Below, piece by piece: positions 34,171-42,237 of a stretch of DNA of 64,000 nt (the stretch's first letter is position 1; the number at the start of each line of letters is the position of its first letter). Position numbers and translations under genes: made by a program. The stretch covers positions 44,147 through 108,146 of the forward strand of contig JAEZAM010000034.1 of NCBI GenBank assembly GCA_023430465.1, given 5' to 3'. The DNA is from Bacteroidota bacterium (GTDB lineage: Bacteria > Bacteroidota > Bacteroidia > Chitinophagales > Chitinophagaceae). A model generated the notes under the pieces. That model was not told where the DNA came from. It did no database searches and saw only the letters and a list, made by a program, of their open reading frames with translations.

Positions 34171-36483
34171 TTAACTCTTCGTGATCGCTTCTTCAAGGTT
34201 GTAAATGGTGCTGATGGTCTTCATCATCGCAGCAAGGTTTTCGTTATTAATTTTTCCATCCATGGGGTATTCACCCACCTTCAAATACCTGGCAGCATCG
34301 AGTTCTTTTTTTCTAAATAGCTGCAACTGTTCCGCATGATACGTGGTGAGCAGCTCCAGTTCTTTTTTAGTTGGCTGCCGGCAAATGATCTTTCGGAACG
34401 CAAGCGTGATATTCTTTGAATCATTGTTGGGTATCGTAAGTAGATGCTGCGCCAGTACGCGCGATGCCTCCAGCACTGCGGGTTCATTCATCATGATCAG
34501 GGCCTGCAGGGGTGTATTCGTTTGCAGACGTTTCACTTCGCACTGATCCCGGTTGCTGGCGTCGAACATGATCATATTAGGCGGCGGCACAGTTAATTTG
34601 ATGAAGGAGTACAACCCGCGGCGGTATAGGGCAGGGCCATGATCCTGCCTGTACACTGCGAGCACGCCTCTTCCGGATGTTGTGGATTCCCAAAGGCCCT
34701 TGGGCTGATAGGGCTTCACGCTCGGGCCACCAATTTCAGGAACAAGCAGCCCGCTGCTTGCCAGGTACATGTCGCGGATCAGTTCGGCCCCCAGTCGCGT
34801 TCGCGGCGATCGCGATAGATAAATATTTTCCGGATCAATTTTCAATTGCTTCTCTGTCACATGTGCAGACTGGCGATAGGTGGCGGAGGTGAGGATCTGC
34901 CTGATCAGCCTTTTTATATTCCACCCATGTTCCATGAAGTCAACCGCCAGCCAGTCCAGCAGTTCCGGGTGCGACGGCAGTTCACCCTGCATACCGAAAT
35001 CTCCTGATGTCTTCACAATACCTTTACCGAATATCTGTTGCCATACCTGGTTCACGAAAACCCTTGCTGTAAGCGGATTTCTTTTGTCCGTAGTCCACCT
35101 CGCGAGACCGAGCCGATTCTTTTCAAATCGGGTAGTATCAAATGCCATTACGGAGCGAATGGCTGCGGGCTGAACGATCTCGCCCGGCTGATCATACACA
35201 CCGCGGTTAAGGACATGGGTTTGACGCATGGTGTCGAGTTCACCCATGACTGATACGGTCATGATACCTGTATCCTTTGTATTGATGAAGTTCAGCAGTG
35301 ATTGACGTTCTTCCCTGTTGATGGCAAGGATGGGAGTCTTCGCCGGTTTGGATGTGCTGACATCACCTTCAAAGCCTTCCTCGCGGGTATTATTGAAGAA
35401 AGCGAGCAACGAGTAGTAGTCTTTTTGTGAAAAGGGATCGTACTTATGATCGTGGCATTGTGCGCACTCCACTGTGATGCCAAGGATACCCTTGCTGTAG
35501 GTTTTTGTTTTATCCAGCAGGTATTCGATCCTATACTCTTCCGGCACTACGCCGCCTTCTTCCGTGTATTTATGGTTACGGAGAAATGCGGTTGCAAGGA
35601 TCTGTTCTTTGCTGGGAGAGGGCAGCATATCGCCTGCAAGCTGCCAGGTGATAAAACTGTCGTATGGCATATTACGGTTGAATGCATGAATGACCCAATC
35701 CCGCCATGGCCATTGTGTACGTATGTTATCATCCTGGTAGCCATAACTGTCCGCATACCGTGCGAGGTCCATCCATTGTATAGCCATTTTTTCACCGTAC
35801 TGGGGACGCTGGAGAAGCTCATCCACCATCTTTTCATAGGCATCAGGGCTCTTGTCATTCATGAACCGGTCCATCATTTCTACAGTGGGAACAATGCCGG
35901 TAATGTCAAGTGATATGCGCTTGAGCAGTCTTTCTTTATCGGCCTCATCGTTCGGAGAAAGACCTTTGTCTTTCATGCCTGCATAGATGAAATGATCGAT
36001 TTCATTTTTTACCCAATCCTCATCCGCTTTTGGAGGCTTGTTCTTAACGGGCGCAATAAACGCCCAGTGAGATTCATACACAGCTCCCTGCTCGATCCAT
36101 TTTTTGAAGAGTGCTATTTCGTAGGGACTTAGTGCCCCCAGGTGAGAGTCGGGCGTTGGCATGATGAAACTGGTGTCGTCGGAGGAAATGCGTTTGAACA
36201 GTTCGGAATCACGTGGTTTTCCTGGAACCAGGGCAAATCCACCGGGCGTCTCTTTCAATGGGGCATATGCGCTGTCAGGAATGTCCAGCCTCAGGCCTGC
36301 CTGTCGGTGACCCGGGTCGGGGCCATGGCAAACAAAACATTTATCGGATAAAATCGGCCTGATGTGAAAATTATAGCTCACTTTATCAGGTAACTGACGT
36401 TCGTCATTGCCGCCCATGCAGGAGATGGCAAGAAAGATGATGAAAATGAACAGGCAAATGATGGCAACTAATCTTCGGCTCAT
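34171..36483 (-). CDS. planctomycete-type cytochrome/DUF1549/DUF1553 lipoprotein
   Basis: A lipoprotein signal (CLFIFIIFLAISCMGG, Cys22) leads the 770-residue protein. The planctomycete-type haem motif is CFVCHGPDPGHR at about residue 49, with a Met-rich end MPTPDSHLGALSPYE. DUF1549 (PSCyt2) follows with HWAFIAPVKNKPPKA, RISLDITGIVPTVEMMDRFM and YGEKMAIQWMDLARYADSYG. DUF1553 (PSD1) is FVNQVWQQIFGKGIVKTSGD, RLIRQILTSATYRQSA and LQALIMMNEPAVLEASRVLA. This is the first gene of the four-gene leftward operon. Its role is unknown in spite of the family's abundance. Confidence 0.88.
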   Translation of the reverse strand: MSRRLVAIICLFIFIIFLAISCMGGNDERQLPDKVSYNFHIRPILSDKCFVCHGPDPGHRQAGLRLDIPDSAYAPLKETPGGFALVPGKPRDSELFKRISSDDTSFIMPTPDSHLGALSPYEIALFKKWIEQGAVYESHWAFIAPVKNKPPKADEDWVKNEIDHFIYAGMKDKGLSPNDEADKERLLKRISLDITGIVPTVEMMDRFMNDKSPDAYEKMVDELLQRPQYGEKMAIQWMDLARYADSYGYQDDNIRTQWPWRDWVIHAFNRNMPYDSFITWQLAGDMLPSPSKEQILATAFLRNHKYTEEGGVVPEEYRIEYLLDKTKTYSKGILGITVECAQCHDHKYDPFSQKDYYSLLAFFNNTREEGFEGDVSTSKPAKTPILAINREERQSLLNFINTKDTGIMTVSVMGELDTMRQTHVLNRGVYDQPGEIVQPAAIRSVMAFDTTRFEKNRLGLARWTTDKRNPLTARVFVNQVWQQIFGKGIVKTSGDFGMQGELPSHPELLDWLAVDFMEHGWNIKRLIRQILTSATYRQSAHVTEKQLKIDPENIYLSRSPRTRLGAELIRDMYLASSGLLVPEIGGPSVKPYQPKGLWESTTSGRGVLAVYRQDHGPALYRRGLYSFIKLTVPPPNMIMFDASNRDQCEVKRLQTNTPLQALIMMNEPAVLEASRVLAQHLLTIPNNDSKNITLAFRKIICRQPTKKELELLTTYHAEQLQLFRKKELDAARYLKVGEYPMDGKINNENLAAMMKTISTIYNLEEAITKS

Positions 36484-36650
36484 AGCAGCAAACGTGTGAC
36501 TGGTAAGTTAGGACAATTTGCAGATTTCCCGCGTTTCAATTTCCTGGTGGACCGGTGGTTAAAAGCGATGAAAATCATCAAGGCGATGCAGAATTTGCTA
36601 TTGCGTAATTTTGCAGATATGGCTGGCCTTGTCAAATCAATACGATGATT

Positions 36651-37943
36651 ATGGAAAAGAAAAAAATTGTAGTAGTAGGTGGTGGATTCGCAGGCATCAA
36701 TCTCGCAAAGAAACTCTCAGGATCGGAATATTATGATGTTGTCCTCGTCGACAAGAATAATTATAATTTCTTTCCTCCGCTTATTTACCAGGTCTCCACT
36801 GCTTTTATAGAACCCTCAAATATCAGTTATCCTTTCAGGAAAATGTTCCAGGGGAAAGAGAATCTCCGTTTTCATTATGCCTCACTGGAACATATAGATA
36901 TTCAAAACAACAGCATCCGTACAGATGTTGCCACTATTGAATACGATTACCTCGTACTGGCCATGGGTTGTGAGACAAATTATTTCGGGATGGAGGATGT
37001 GAAGAAGAATGCGCTCCCGCTCAAAAACATCGATGATGCATTAAATCTCCGGAATCATTTGTTGCTGACGGTGGAGAAGCTGATCAATACGAAAGAAGAG
37101 GGCCACCGGGAATTGCTTCGTAACATCGTGATCTCAGGTGGTGGTCCCACCGGTGTGGAGGTTGCGGGTATGCTGGCAGAAATGCGGAGAAATATCGTAA
37201 AGAAGGATTATCCCGAGTTGACTGCTACATCGGGCAAGATATATCTTGTTGATGCAGGGCCATCACTGCTTGCTCCGATGAGCAAAAAAGCCCAGGCAGA
37301 AGCCTATAAAGTGTTGCAGAATTTTGGCGTGGAAGTGCTGCTCAATACTGCTGTCAAGGGTTTTGACGGAGAGAAGGTGTTACTGGCGAATAATACCCAG
37401 CTCGAAACCAACACGCTGATCTGGGCTTCCGGTGTGATCGCGCGTGAAGCACCGGGCCTGTCGGCGGATTGCATTGGCCGGGGCCGTCGCATCCTGGTGG
37501 ATGAATATAACAGAATGAAGGGAAGCAGTAATGTCTTTGCTCTCGGTGACATTTGTTACCAGGTGACAGATCCGAATTTCCCGAACGGCCATCCCCAGGT
37601 GGCGCAGGTGGCGATCCAGCAGGGGATACTGTTGGGGCAGAATTTTAAGCGGCTCGCCAGGGGCGAGGTGCTCAAGCCTTTCCGATACAATGACAAAGGC
37701 AGTATGGCCATCATTGCAAAATACAAAGCGGTAGTTGACCTGCCCCGCGTTTTTTTCAAGGGCTTTTTTGCCTGGCTTACCTGGCTATTCATCCACATTA
37801 TTCCCATTGCCGGTTTCAGGAATAAGGTGAAACTGGCCTTTAGCTGGCTGTGGAGTTTCCTGACAAATGATCCGACGTTGCGGCTGGTGATACGCCCGGG
37901 CAAGGAGCAACATGGAAGCCGCCCGCCGAGGGAGCTGGAATGA
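36651..37943 (+). CDS. ndh: type II NADH dehydrogenase-like NAD(P)/FAD oxidoreductase
   Basis: Two Rossmann nucleotide sites are seen: KIVVVGGGFAGINLAKKLSG at the N-terminus and VISGGGPTGVEVAGMLAEM near residue 170. The FAD site end is NVFALGDICYQ. The C-terminal region has hydrophobic/amphipathic helices (FFAWLTWLFIHIIPIAGF) that bind the membrane, as in NDH-2. It passes electrons from NADH to quinone without pumping protons. ATG 36645 in frame is an alternative start. A good TAATTTTG -7-like element is at 36606-36613. Confidence 0.88.
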   Translation: MEKKKIVVVGGGFAGINLAKKLSGSEYYDVVLVDKNNYNFFPPLIYQVSTAFIEPSNISYPFRKMFQGKENLRFHYASLEHIDIQNNSIRTDVATIEYDYLVLAMGCETNYFGMEDVKKNALPLKNIDDALNLRNHLLLTVEKLINTKEEGHRELLRNIVISGGGPTGVEVAGMLAEMRRNIVKKDYPELTATSGKIYLVDAGPSLLAPMSKKAQAEAYKVLQNFGVEVLLNTAVKGFDGEKVLLANNTQLETNTLIWASGVIAREAPGLSADCIGRGRRILVDEYNRMKGSSNVFALGDICYQVTDPNFPNGHPQVAQVAIQQGILLGQNFKRLARGEVLKPFRYNDKGSMAIIAKYKAVVDLPRVFFKGFFAWLTWLFIHIIPIAGFRNKVKLAFSWLWSFLTNDPTLRLVIRPGKEQHGSRPPRELE

Positions 37944-37987
37944 GGTAGCGGAAGGGCATCAGAAAAGTCAATAATATAGCGGCTGGC

Positions 37988-38018
37988 TTTGACTTTCACC
38001 AATCTCTTTCTACCTTGG
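37988..38018 (+). promoter_or_regulatory. strong Bacteroidota-type promoter
   Basis: TTTG (37988-37991), exactly 19 bases, then TACCTTGG (38011-38018), one base off TAnnTTTG. Located 20 bases upstream of the ATG at 38038. Confidence 0.65.
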
Positions 38019-38037
38019 GCGACTAAAATCCAGTCTG

Positions 38038-38904
38038 ATGAAATCCGCCATTCTCACCTTCTATGCCATCTTGCTGACCGTTGTCGGCTTTGGACAGTTT
38101 GATGTCACCCCTTACCTCAGCGAGGTGAAGATCAATAACAACCCCATCCAGATACTAAGGATCCCGGAAGATAAAATGCCTGCCAGTATCAAAAATGATA
38201 TTAGTGGTGCGCAGCGTTTACTCGATCGTTGCCGGAAATGGCACGATGAAGGAGGTTTACCCAGCTATACGGACCGTAACCAGATGCAGTGGTACAAAGA
38301 TTTCGTAACTAATCGTGAACCGGAATTCCCCTTCAAATATTATTTGAACGAGCACATCGCATTCATGACGTACGCGGATCAGTATGAGCAGTTCCGCGAG
38401 GATGGTGTGAAAAAGGAAAAAGCCAGGTATGCAGACAGTATCAGGTTTGCAGAACAGGTGGAGGGGTATACTTTCATCAATCCTCCTTTTGTGTTGGTAA
38501 AAGAGAAACCATCGGCTGCCAGCATGACGATAGGGAAGCTATACCGTGGAAGTTATGTTCGTAGTTTTGAAGTGGAGAATGACAAGAGCGGTTACATTGA
38601 AATACACTTTCAGAATTATGAATACAAGGGGTATATTAAAGAAGACGATATAGTCTTTGATTTTGAAGAATTTGATCCCCCGGCGGAGCCAGAGTTGCTT
38701 CAGAGTTTAAATAACTGGCGGTATACGAAATTTGAAATTTCCCCTGCGTATAAGGCGAAACTTGAAAAAGCTGAAGCGGCGGAGGAGCGTGCCCGCAATG
38801 CGTCCGGCCCGAAGAGACGTTACATCAGGGGTCCGAAAGGCGGATGTTATTTCATCAATTCAAAAGGCAACAAAGAGTACGTGGATCACAGCTTTTGCAA
38901 GTGA
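38038..38904 (+). CDS. secreted SH3-like protein with C-terminal PBCV-adaptor-like motif
   Basis: A signal peptide (SAILTFYAILLTVVGFGQ) leads a helical, charged N-terminal half (LLDRCRKWHDEGGLPSYTDR). An SH3b-like stretch follows: FVLVKEKPSAASMTIGKLYR, GSYVRSFEVENDKSGYIEIH, YIKEDDIVF. A basic linker then leads into a C-terminal unit that reads RRYIRGPKGGCYFINSKGNK and EYVDHSFCK. That end matches the small basic adaptor motif (GxxGGxYYIxxxGxKxYVxxxxC) of Chlorella virus and bacterial cell-surface proteins, with two cysteines at the right spacing for a disulphide. It probably acts at or outside the outer membrane. Confidence 0.65.
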   Translation: MKSAILTFYAILLTVVGFGQFDVTPYLSEVKINNNPIQILRIPEDKMPASIKNDISGAQRLLDRCRKWHDEGGLPSYTDRNQMQWYKDFVTNREPEFPFKYYLNEHIAFMTYADQYEQFREDGVKKEKARYADSIRFAEQVEGYTFINPPFVLVKEKPSAASMTIGKLYRGSYVRSFEVENDKSGYIEIHFQNYEYKGYIKEDDIVFDFEEFDPPAEPELLQSLNNWRYTKFEISPAYKAKLEKAEAAEERARNASGPKRRYIRGPKGGCYFINSKGNKEYVDHSFCK

Positions 38905-39486
38905 TCAGGTAGTTTCTTTATTGATCCATTTACCAACAGCGGGTGGGGTATAGGTTTCCATTTTTTTCAACAGGTCTTCGGCGTTGTTGCTGATGAGCAA
39001 CATTTGCTGGTTGGTTTCTTTTAAGAATTCCTTATCGACCATGGACTGGATCAGGTTGATAAGTGGATCATAGAAACCGTTGATGTTAAGCAGGCCTACA
39101 GGCTTGTGGTGCAGGCCGAGTTGTCCCCAGGTAAGCATTTCGAAAAGTTCTTCCAGTGTTCCGAATCCTCCTGGCAGGGCGATCACACCGTTGCAGAGGT
39201 CATGCATTTTCATTTTGCGTTCATGCATGCTATCAACGAGGATGAGGTCGCTGAGGCCATGGTGGGCGATCTCTTTTGCCTGAAGGAAGTGGGGGAGTAT
39301 GCCGGTCACTTTTCCTCCGTTTGAAAGGGCGCCATCGGCAACAGCGCCCATGAGCCCGATAGAGGCGCCGCCATAGATGAGGCGGATTTTTTTCTCGGCC
39401 AGGGTTTGGCCTAGTTTGTAGGCATGCTGGCGAAAGGTTTCCTGATTGCCATTGCTGGAGCCGCAAAATACGGTGATGCTTTTCAT
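38905..39486 (-). CDS. LOG-family nucleotide 5'-phosphoribohydrolase (TIGR00730)
   Basis: ATG 39486 (KSITVFCGSSNGNQETFRQ) is the start; the longer frame begins untypically. The Rossmann-like fold shows IYGGASIGLMGAVADGAL and the diagnostic PGGFGTLEELFEMLTWGQLG, the PGGxGTxxE motif that forms the active site of cytokinin-activating LOG enzymes. MHERKMKMHDL supplies a basic substrate-binding patch. It cleaves nucleoside 5'-monophosphates to free base. It is convergent with the upstream secreted-protein gene with no gap between them. Confidence 0.88.
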   Translation of the reverse strand: MKSITVFCGSSNGNQETFRQHAYKLGQTLAEKKIRLIYGGASIGLMGAVADGALSNGGKVTGILPHFLQAKEIAHHGLSDLILVDSMHERKMKMHDLCNGVIALPGGFGTLEELFEMLTWGQLGLHHKPVGLLNINGFYDPLINLIQSMVDKEFLKETNQQMLLISNNAEDLLKKMETYTPPAVGKWINKETT

Positions 39487-39618
39487 AACAGGGTTAAATG
39501 TAAATGAAAGTGACCGATCGGGGGAATCGGTCACCTGGAAATCGTGAAGAATGTTTTTTTCGGGATGGAGGGCGTGATCTGCTCGCTTCGCGGCCGTCTA
39601 AACCCCGCAAAATCGAAA

Positions 39619-39645
39619 GTTGTCAACCTTTAAAAGGTTGACAAC
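39619..39645 (-). terminator. hairpin after the btuB-like gene
   Basis: GTTGTCAACC (39619-39628) pairs perfectly with GGTTGACAAC (39636-39645). In the leftward direction a T-rich run follows the stem. It lies 17 bases beyond the receptor's stop. Confidence 0.6.
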
Positions 39646-39661
39646 CTTTTACGCCAGTCGG

Positions 39662-41590
39662 CTATAAATCAACCACCAACCCCCCATTCACCAACACCGG
39701 TATCGCATTATACCCGCCTATCTCAAAAAACCGCCTGTCTGTGAGGTTTTGCCCATCCACAAACAACTTTAATGCCTTACTCGCCCTGTACTCCGCATAC
39801 GCACTCAACAGAAAATAGCTGTCCAGCCGCTTATCATCCGCCATATAACCACCCAAATCAAACCGGTTACTCACATACCTGCCACTGACACTTACAAACA
39901 AGCCCTCCGTCAACTGGTATCCAACCTGCAGGTTCAACGTATGCTTTGGACGGCGCAACAAATAATTATACGCCGTGTCCGAAAAATTTTTCCGGCTTTG
40001 CGTTCTCTCCTTGCCCGTCAGCAAAGTATAATTCCCGCTGAAAGTGAATCCGGAAAAAGATCCCAGCGTGACCTCCGCTTCCAATCCGCTCACATCCTGC
40101 TTCACATAGTTGTAATACTTGAAGCTGTTGTAATCATAATCAATTCCATTCTTTATAGTTCGTTGAAAATACACCACGCGGGCGCCGATCTTCTCATGCT
40201 GCTGCTGAATACCTGCCTCATAGCTCACAGATTTTTCCGCTTTCAGTCCCGTATGCCCGCTTCCTATATCATATAACTGGAATATCGAAGGTGATTTAAA
40301 CCCTGTCGCTATACTTCCAAACACACGGAAATGACTGTTGATAGCCAATGAAGGATTGAACGTATAAGTATAATTGTCACCATAAAGATTGTGGCTGTTC
40401 CAGCGCCCTCCAACCTCTACATTCAAGCCCTTCAACAACGTCAGGAACGCCGACCCGTATACCGATGTCTGGTGCATCGATGTATCCGAAAATTCGCTGG
40501 AGTACGGCCCAAACATGCCGTCAGAATAATATTGCTGATTCATGCTCCCGTAACGGTAATCACCTCCCAGCAGAATAGTCAGCCATTGAGCTACTTTGTA
40601 GTTGCCGAACAACTCAACATATTGTGTGATGCCCGAATAACGGTTGCTTTCAAATAGCGTTGAACCCGGTACGTCAAGGCTGTCATTCAGATAGCGCCTT
40701 TTGAGATGCCCGTATTGGTAGTTCGCGGTTGCGGTCAACCGCCCCTTTGTATAGTTCACGCCTCCGCCTGCACTCAGGTTACTGTTCCGGATAAAATAGT
40801 CTTTCTCATCCCTGAACGGGCCTGCATCAATGTCTGAACGATAACGGCTGTATTGGATGAACGACCGGACGCTGAGCCCCGGTGCTAATTCATAGCGCAA
40901 CGATAAGTTACCCACATTACCATTGTATCCATCCCTGTCGAAACCCGCCAGGCCTGTGCTGTCATGCGAAGACGAAAAGCCATCCGTCACCAGTCTTGAA
41001 AACCTCGCCGTATAATTTAGTTTGTTTACCCGCCCATACAACTGCGCATTGCTTCGCAGCGTGTTTTTATTCCCATATGCCGTGGTTAATTTGGCGTTGA
41101 AGGGCGTGGAAACATCTTTTTTGGTTGTAATTATATTGATCACACCCGCCATGGCATCACTGCCGTAAAGCGTCGACTGCGCGCCACGACAAATCTCGAT
41201 GCGTTCAACATCATTGAGGGAAAACAGATTCAGATCATACTCATTATTGATCATTGACGGGTCATTCACCGGCACACCATCTACCAGTATCAGCGTCCGT
41301 CCCGGTGAGCCACCTCTTACAAAAACAGTTTGTACGCTGCCGGTGTTATTGTACGCTCCATTAATGGTGATGCCCGCCTGCTCATTGAGTAATTGTCCAA
41401 TCGTCTTGCCCTGGCTCTTTTCCAACTGGGCTTTGTCGATTACGGTAACTACTTTTCCTGTGGTGGATTGTTTCTGACTGAATTTACCTGCGGTCACAAT
41501 GACCTCGTCGAGAGAGTGGATCGTGCTGTCCTGGGCCAGTAGCTGGCTGCCTGAGATTACAGCAGCCACCAGCAAAAATTTCTTTTTCAT
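39662..41590 (-). CDS. btuB: BtuB-like TonB-dependent receptor
   Basis: A 642-residue outer-membrane receptor with signal (KKKFLLVAAVISGSQLLAQ), TonB box-like DSTIHSLDEVIVTAGK, a plug domain (TIGQLLNEQAGITINGAYNN, VFVRGGSPGRTLILVDGVPV, RIEICRGAQSTLYGSDAM) and a long beta-barrel ending in a terminal-like strand (PVLVNGGLVVDL). The leader contains a cobalamin riboswitch, which ties it to vitamin B12 or cobinamide uptake. TonB/ExbB/ExbD and BtuCDF-type genes are not in the window. Confidence 0.88.
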   Translation of the reverse strand: MKKKFLLVAAVISGSQLLAQDSTIHSLDEVIVTAGKFSQKQSTTGKVVTVIDKAQLEKSQGKTIGQLLNEQAGITINGAYNNTGSVQTVFVRGGSPGRTLILVDGVPVNDPSMINNEYDLNLFSLNDVERIEICRGAQSTLYGSDAMAGVINIITTKKDVSTPFNAKLTTAYGNKNTLRSNAQLYGRVNKLNYTARFSRLVTDGFSSSHDSTGLAGFDRDGYNGNVGNLSLRYELAPGLSVRSFIQYSRYRSDIDAGPFRDEKDYFIRNSNLSAGGGVNYTKGRLTATANYQYGHLKRRYLNDSLDVPGSTLFESNRYSGITQYVELFGNYKVAQWLTILLGGDYRYGSMNQQYYSDGMFGPYSSEFSDTSMHQTSVYGSAFLTLLKGLNVEVGGRWNSHNLYGDNYTYTFNPSLAINSHFRVFGSIATGFKSPSIFQLYDIGSGHTGLKAEKSVSYEAGIQQQHEKIGARVVYFQRTIKNGIDYDYNSFKYYNYVKQDVSGLEAEVTLGSFSGFTFSGNYTLLTGKERTQSRKNFSDTAYNYLLRRPKHTLNLQVGYQLTEGLFVSVSGRYVSNRFDLGGYMADDKRLDSYFLLSAYAEYRASKALKLFVDGQNLTDRRFFEIGGYNAIPVLVNGGLVVDL

Positions 41591-41699
41591 TTTTTTGAAA
41601 AATTTTTTCCGTGACTGCTTCCGGTCAATAAGAGAGTGAAATATAAACGCAATTAGCTTTTACATTTCATGCCTTTCACCCGAAAGCTGAATGTTGTTA

Positions 41700-41895
41700 A
41701 CCGGCCTGGCAGGTCTTCTGGCTGGATGAACACTGATACCTTCCCGTTGTCAACAACAGTGGTTTTTTTCAGTGCCGGCAGAGATGAAGAAAATTCTTAC
41801 TTCATTGCCAAATCATCTTTACAGCTACGGGGATAGCGCCGGAATTTAACCGGACTTCCCTTTTAATCCGCCGCGGCGGAACCAAACCGCTGCAA
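41700..41895 (-). promoter_or_regulatory. cobalamin riboswitch upstream of btuB
   Basis: Read leftward, the order is GGTTCCGCCG near 41880, the conserved AAGTCCGGTTAAATTCCGG and CCCCGTAGCTGTAAA core, a variable hairpin, then CCAGCCAGAAGACCTGCC close to the B12 box (AGYCMGGAGACCKGCC). About 110 bases follow before the receptor start. It should lower expression when cobalamin is abundant. All elements are on the gene's own strand. Confidence 0.9.
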
Positions 41896-42237
41896 AAGTA
41901 ACTATATCGGAAATTCCACAGGAAGAAATATCAGCACTTATCCTTACTGCTGTTCAATGGTTTAATCTTTTTTCATACGGTCAATCAGATTCCACCGATG
42001 CAAACATCATCGTATAAATCTCTTCACGCTGCATTTTTTACATGTCTGTCATTTTACTATCCGGCAGGGTTAATGCCCCCGCAATGAAATGTTATTACCC
42101 TGAAATCAATCTGAAACTTCCCGTTTTTGCCCTCAGCTCCACTTGTTCTATGGTAATATTGATCTGCGAGTCATGAATACGGTAGGAATAAAAAAATACC
42201 ATCGGTATCCTATTAAAAAACCAAATCCATCCGTACT

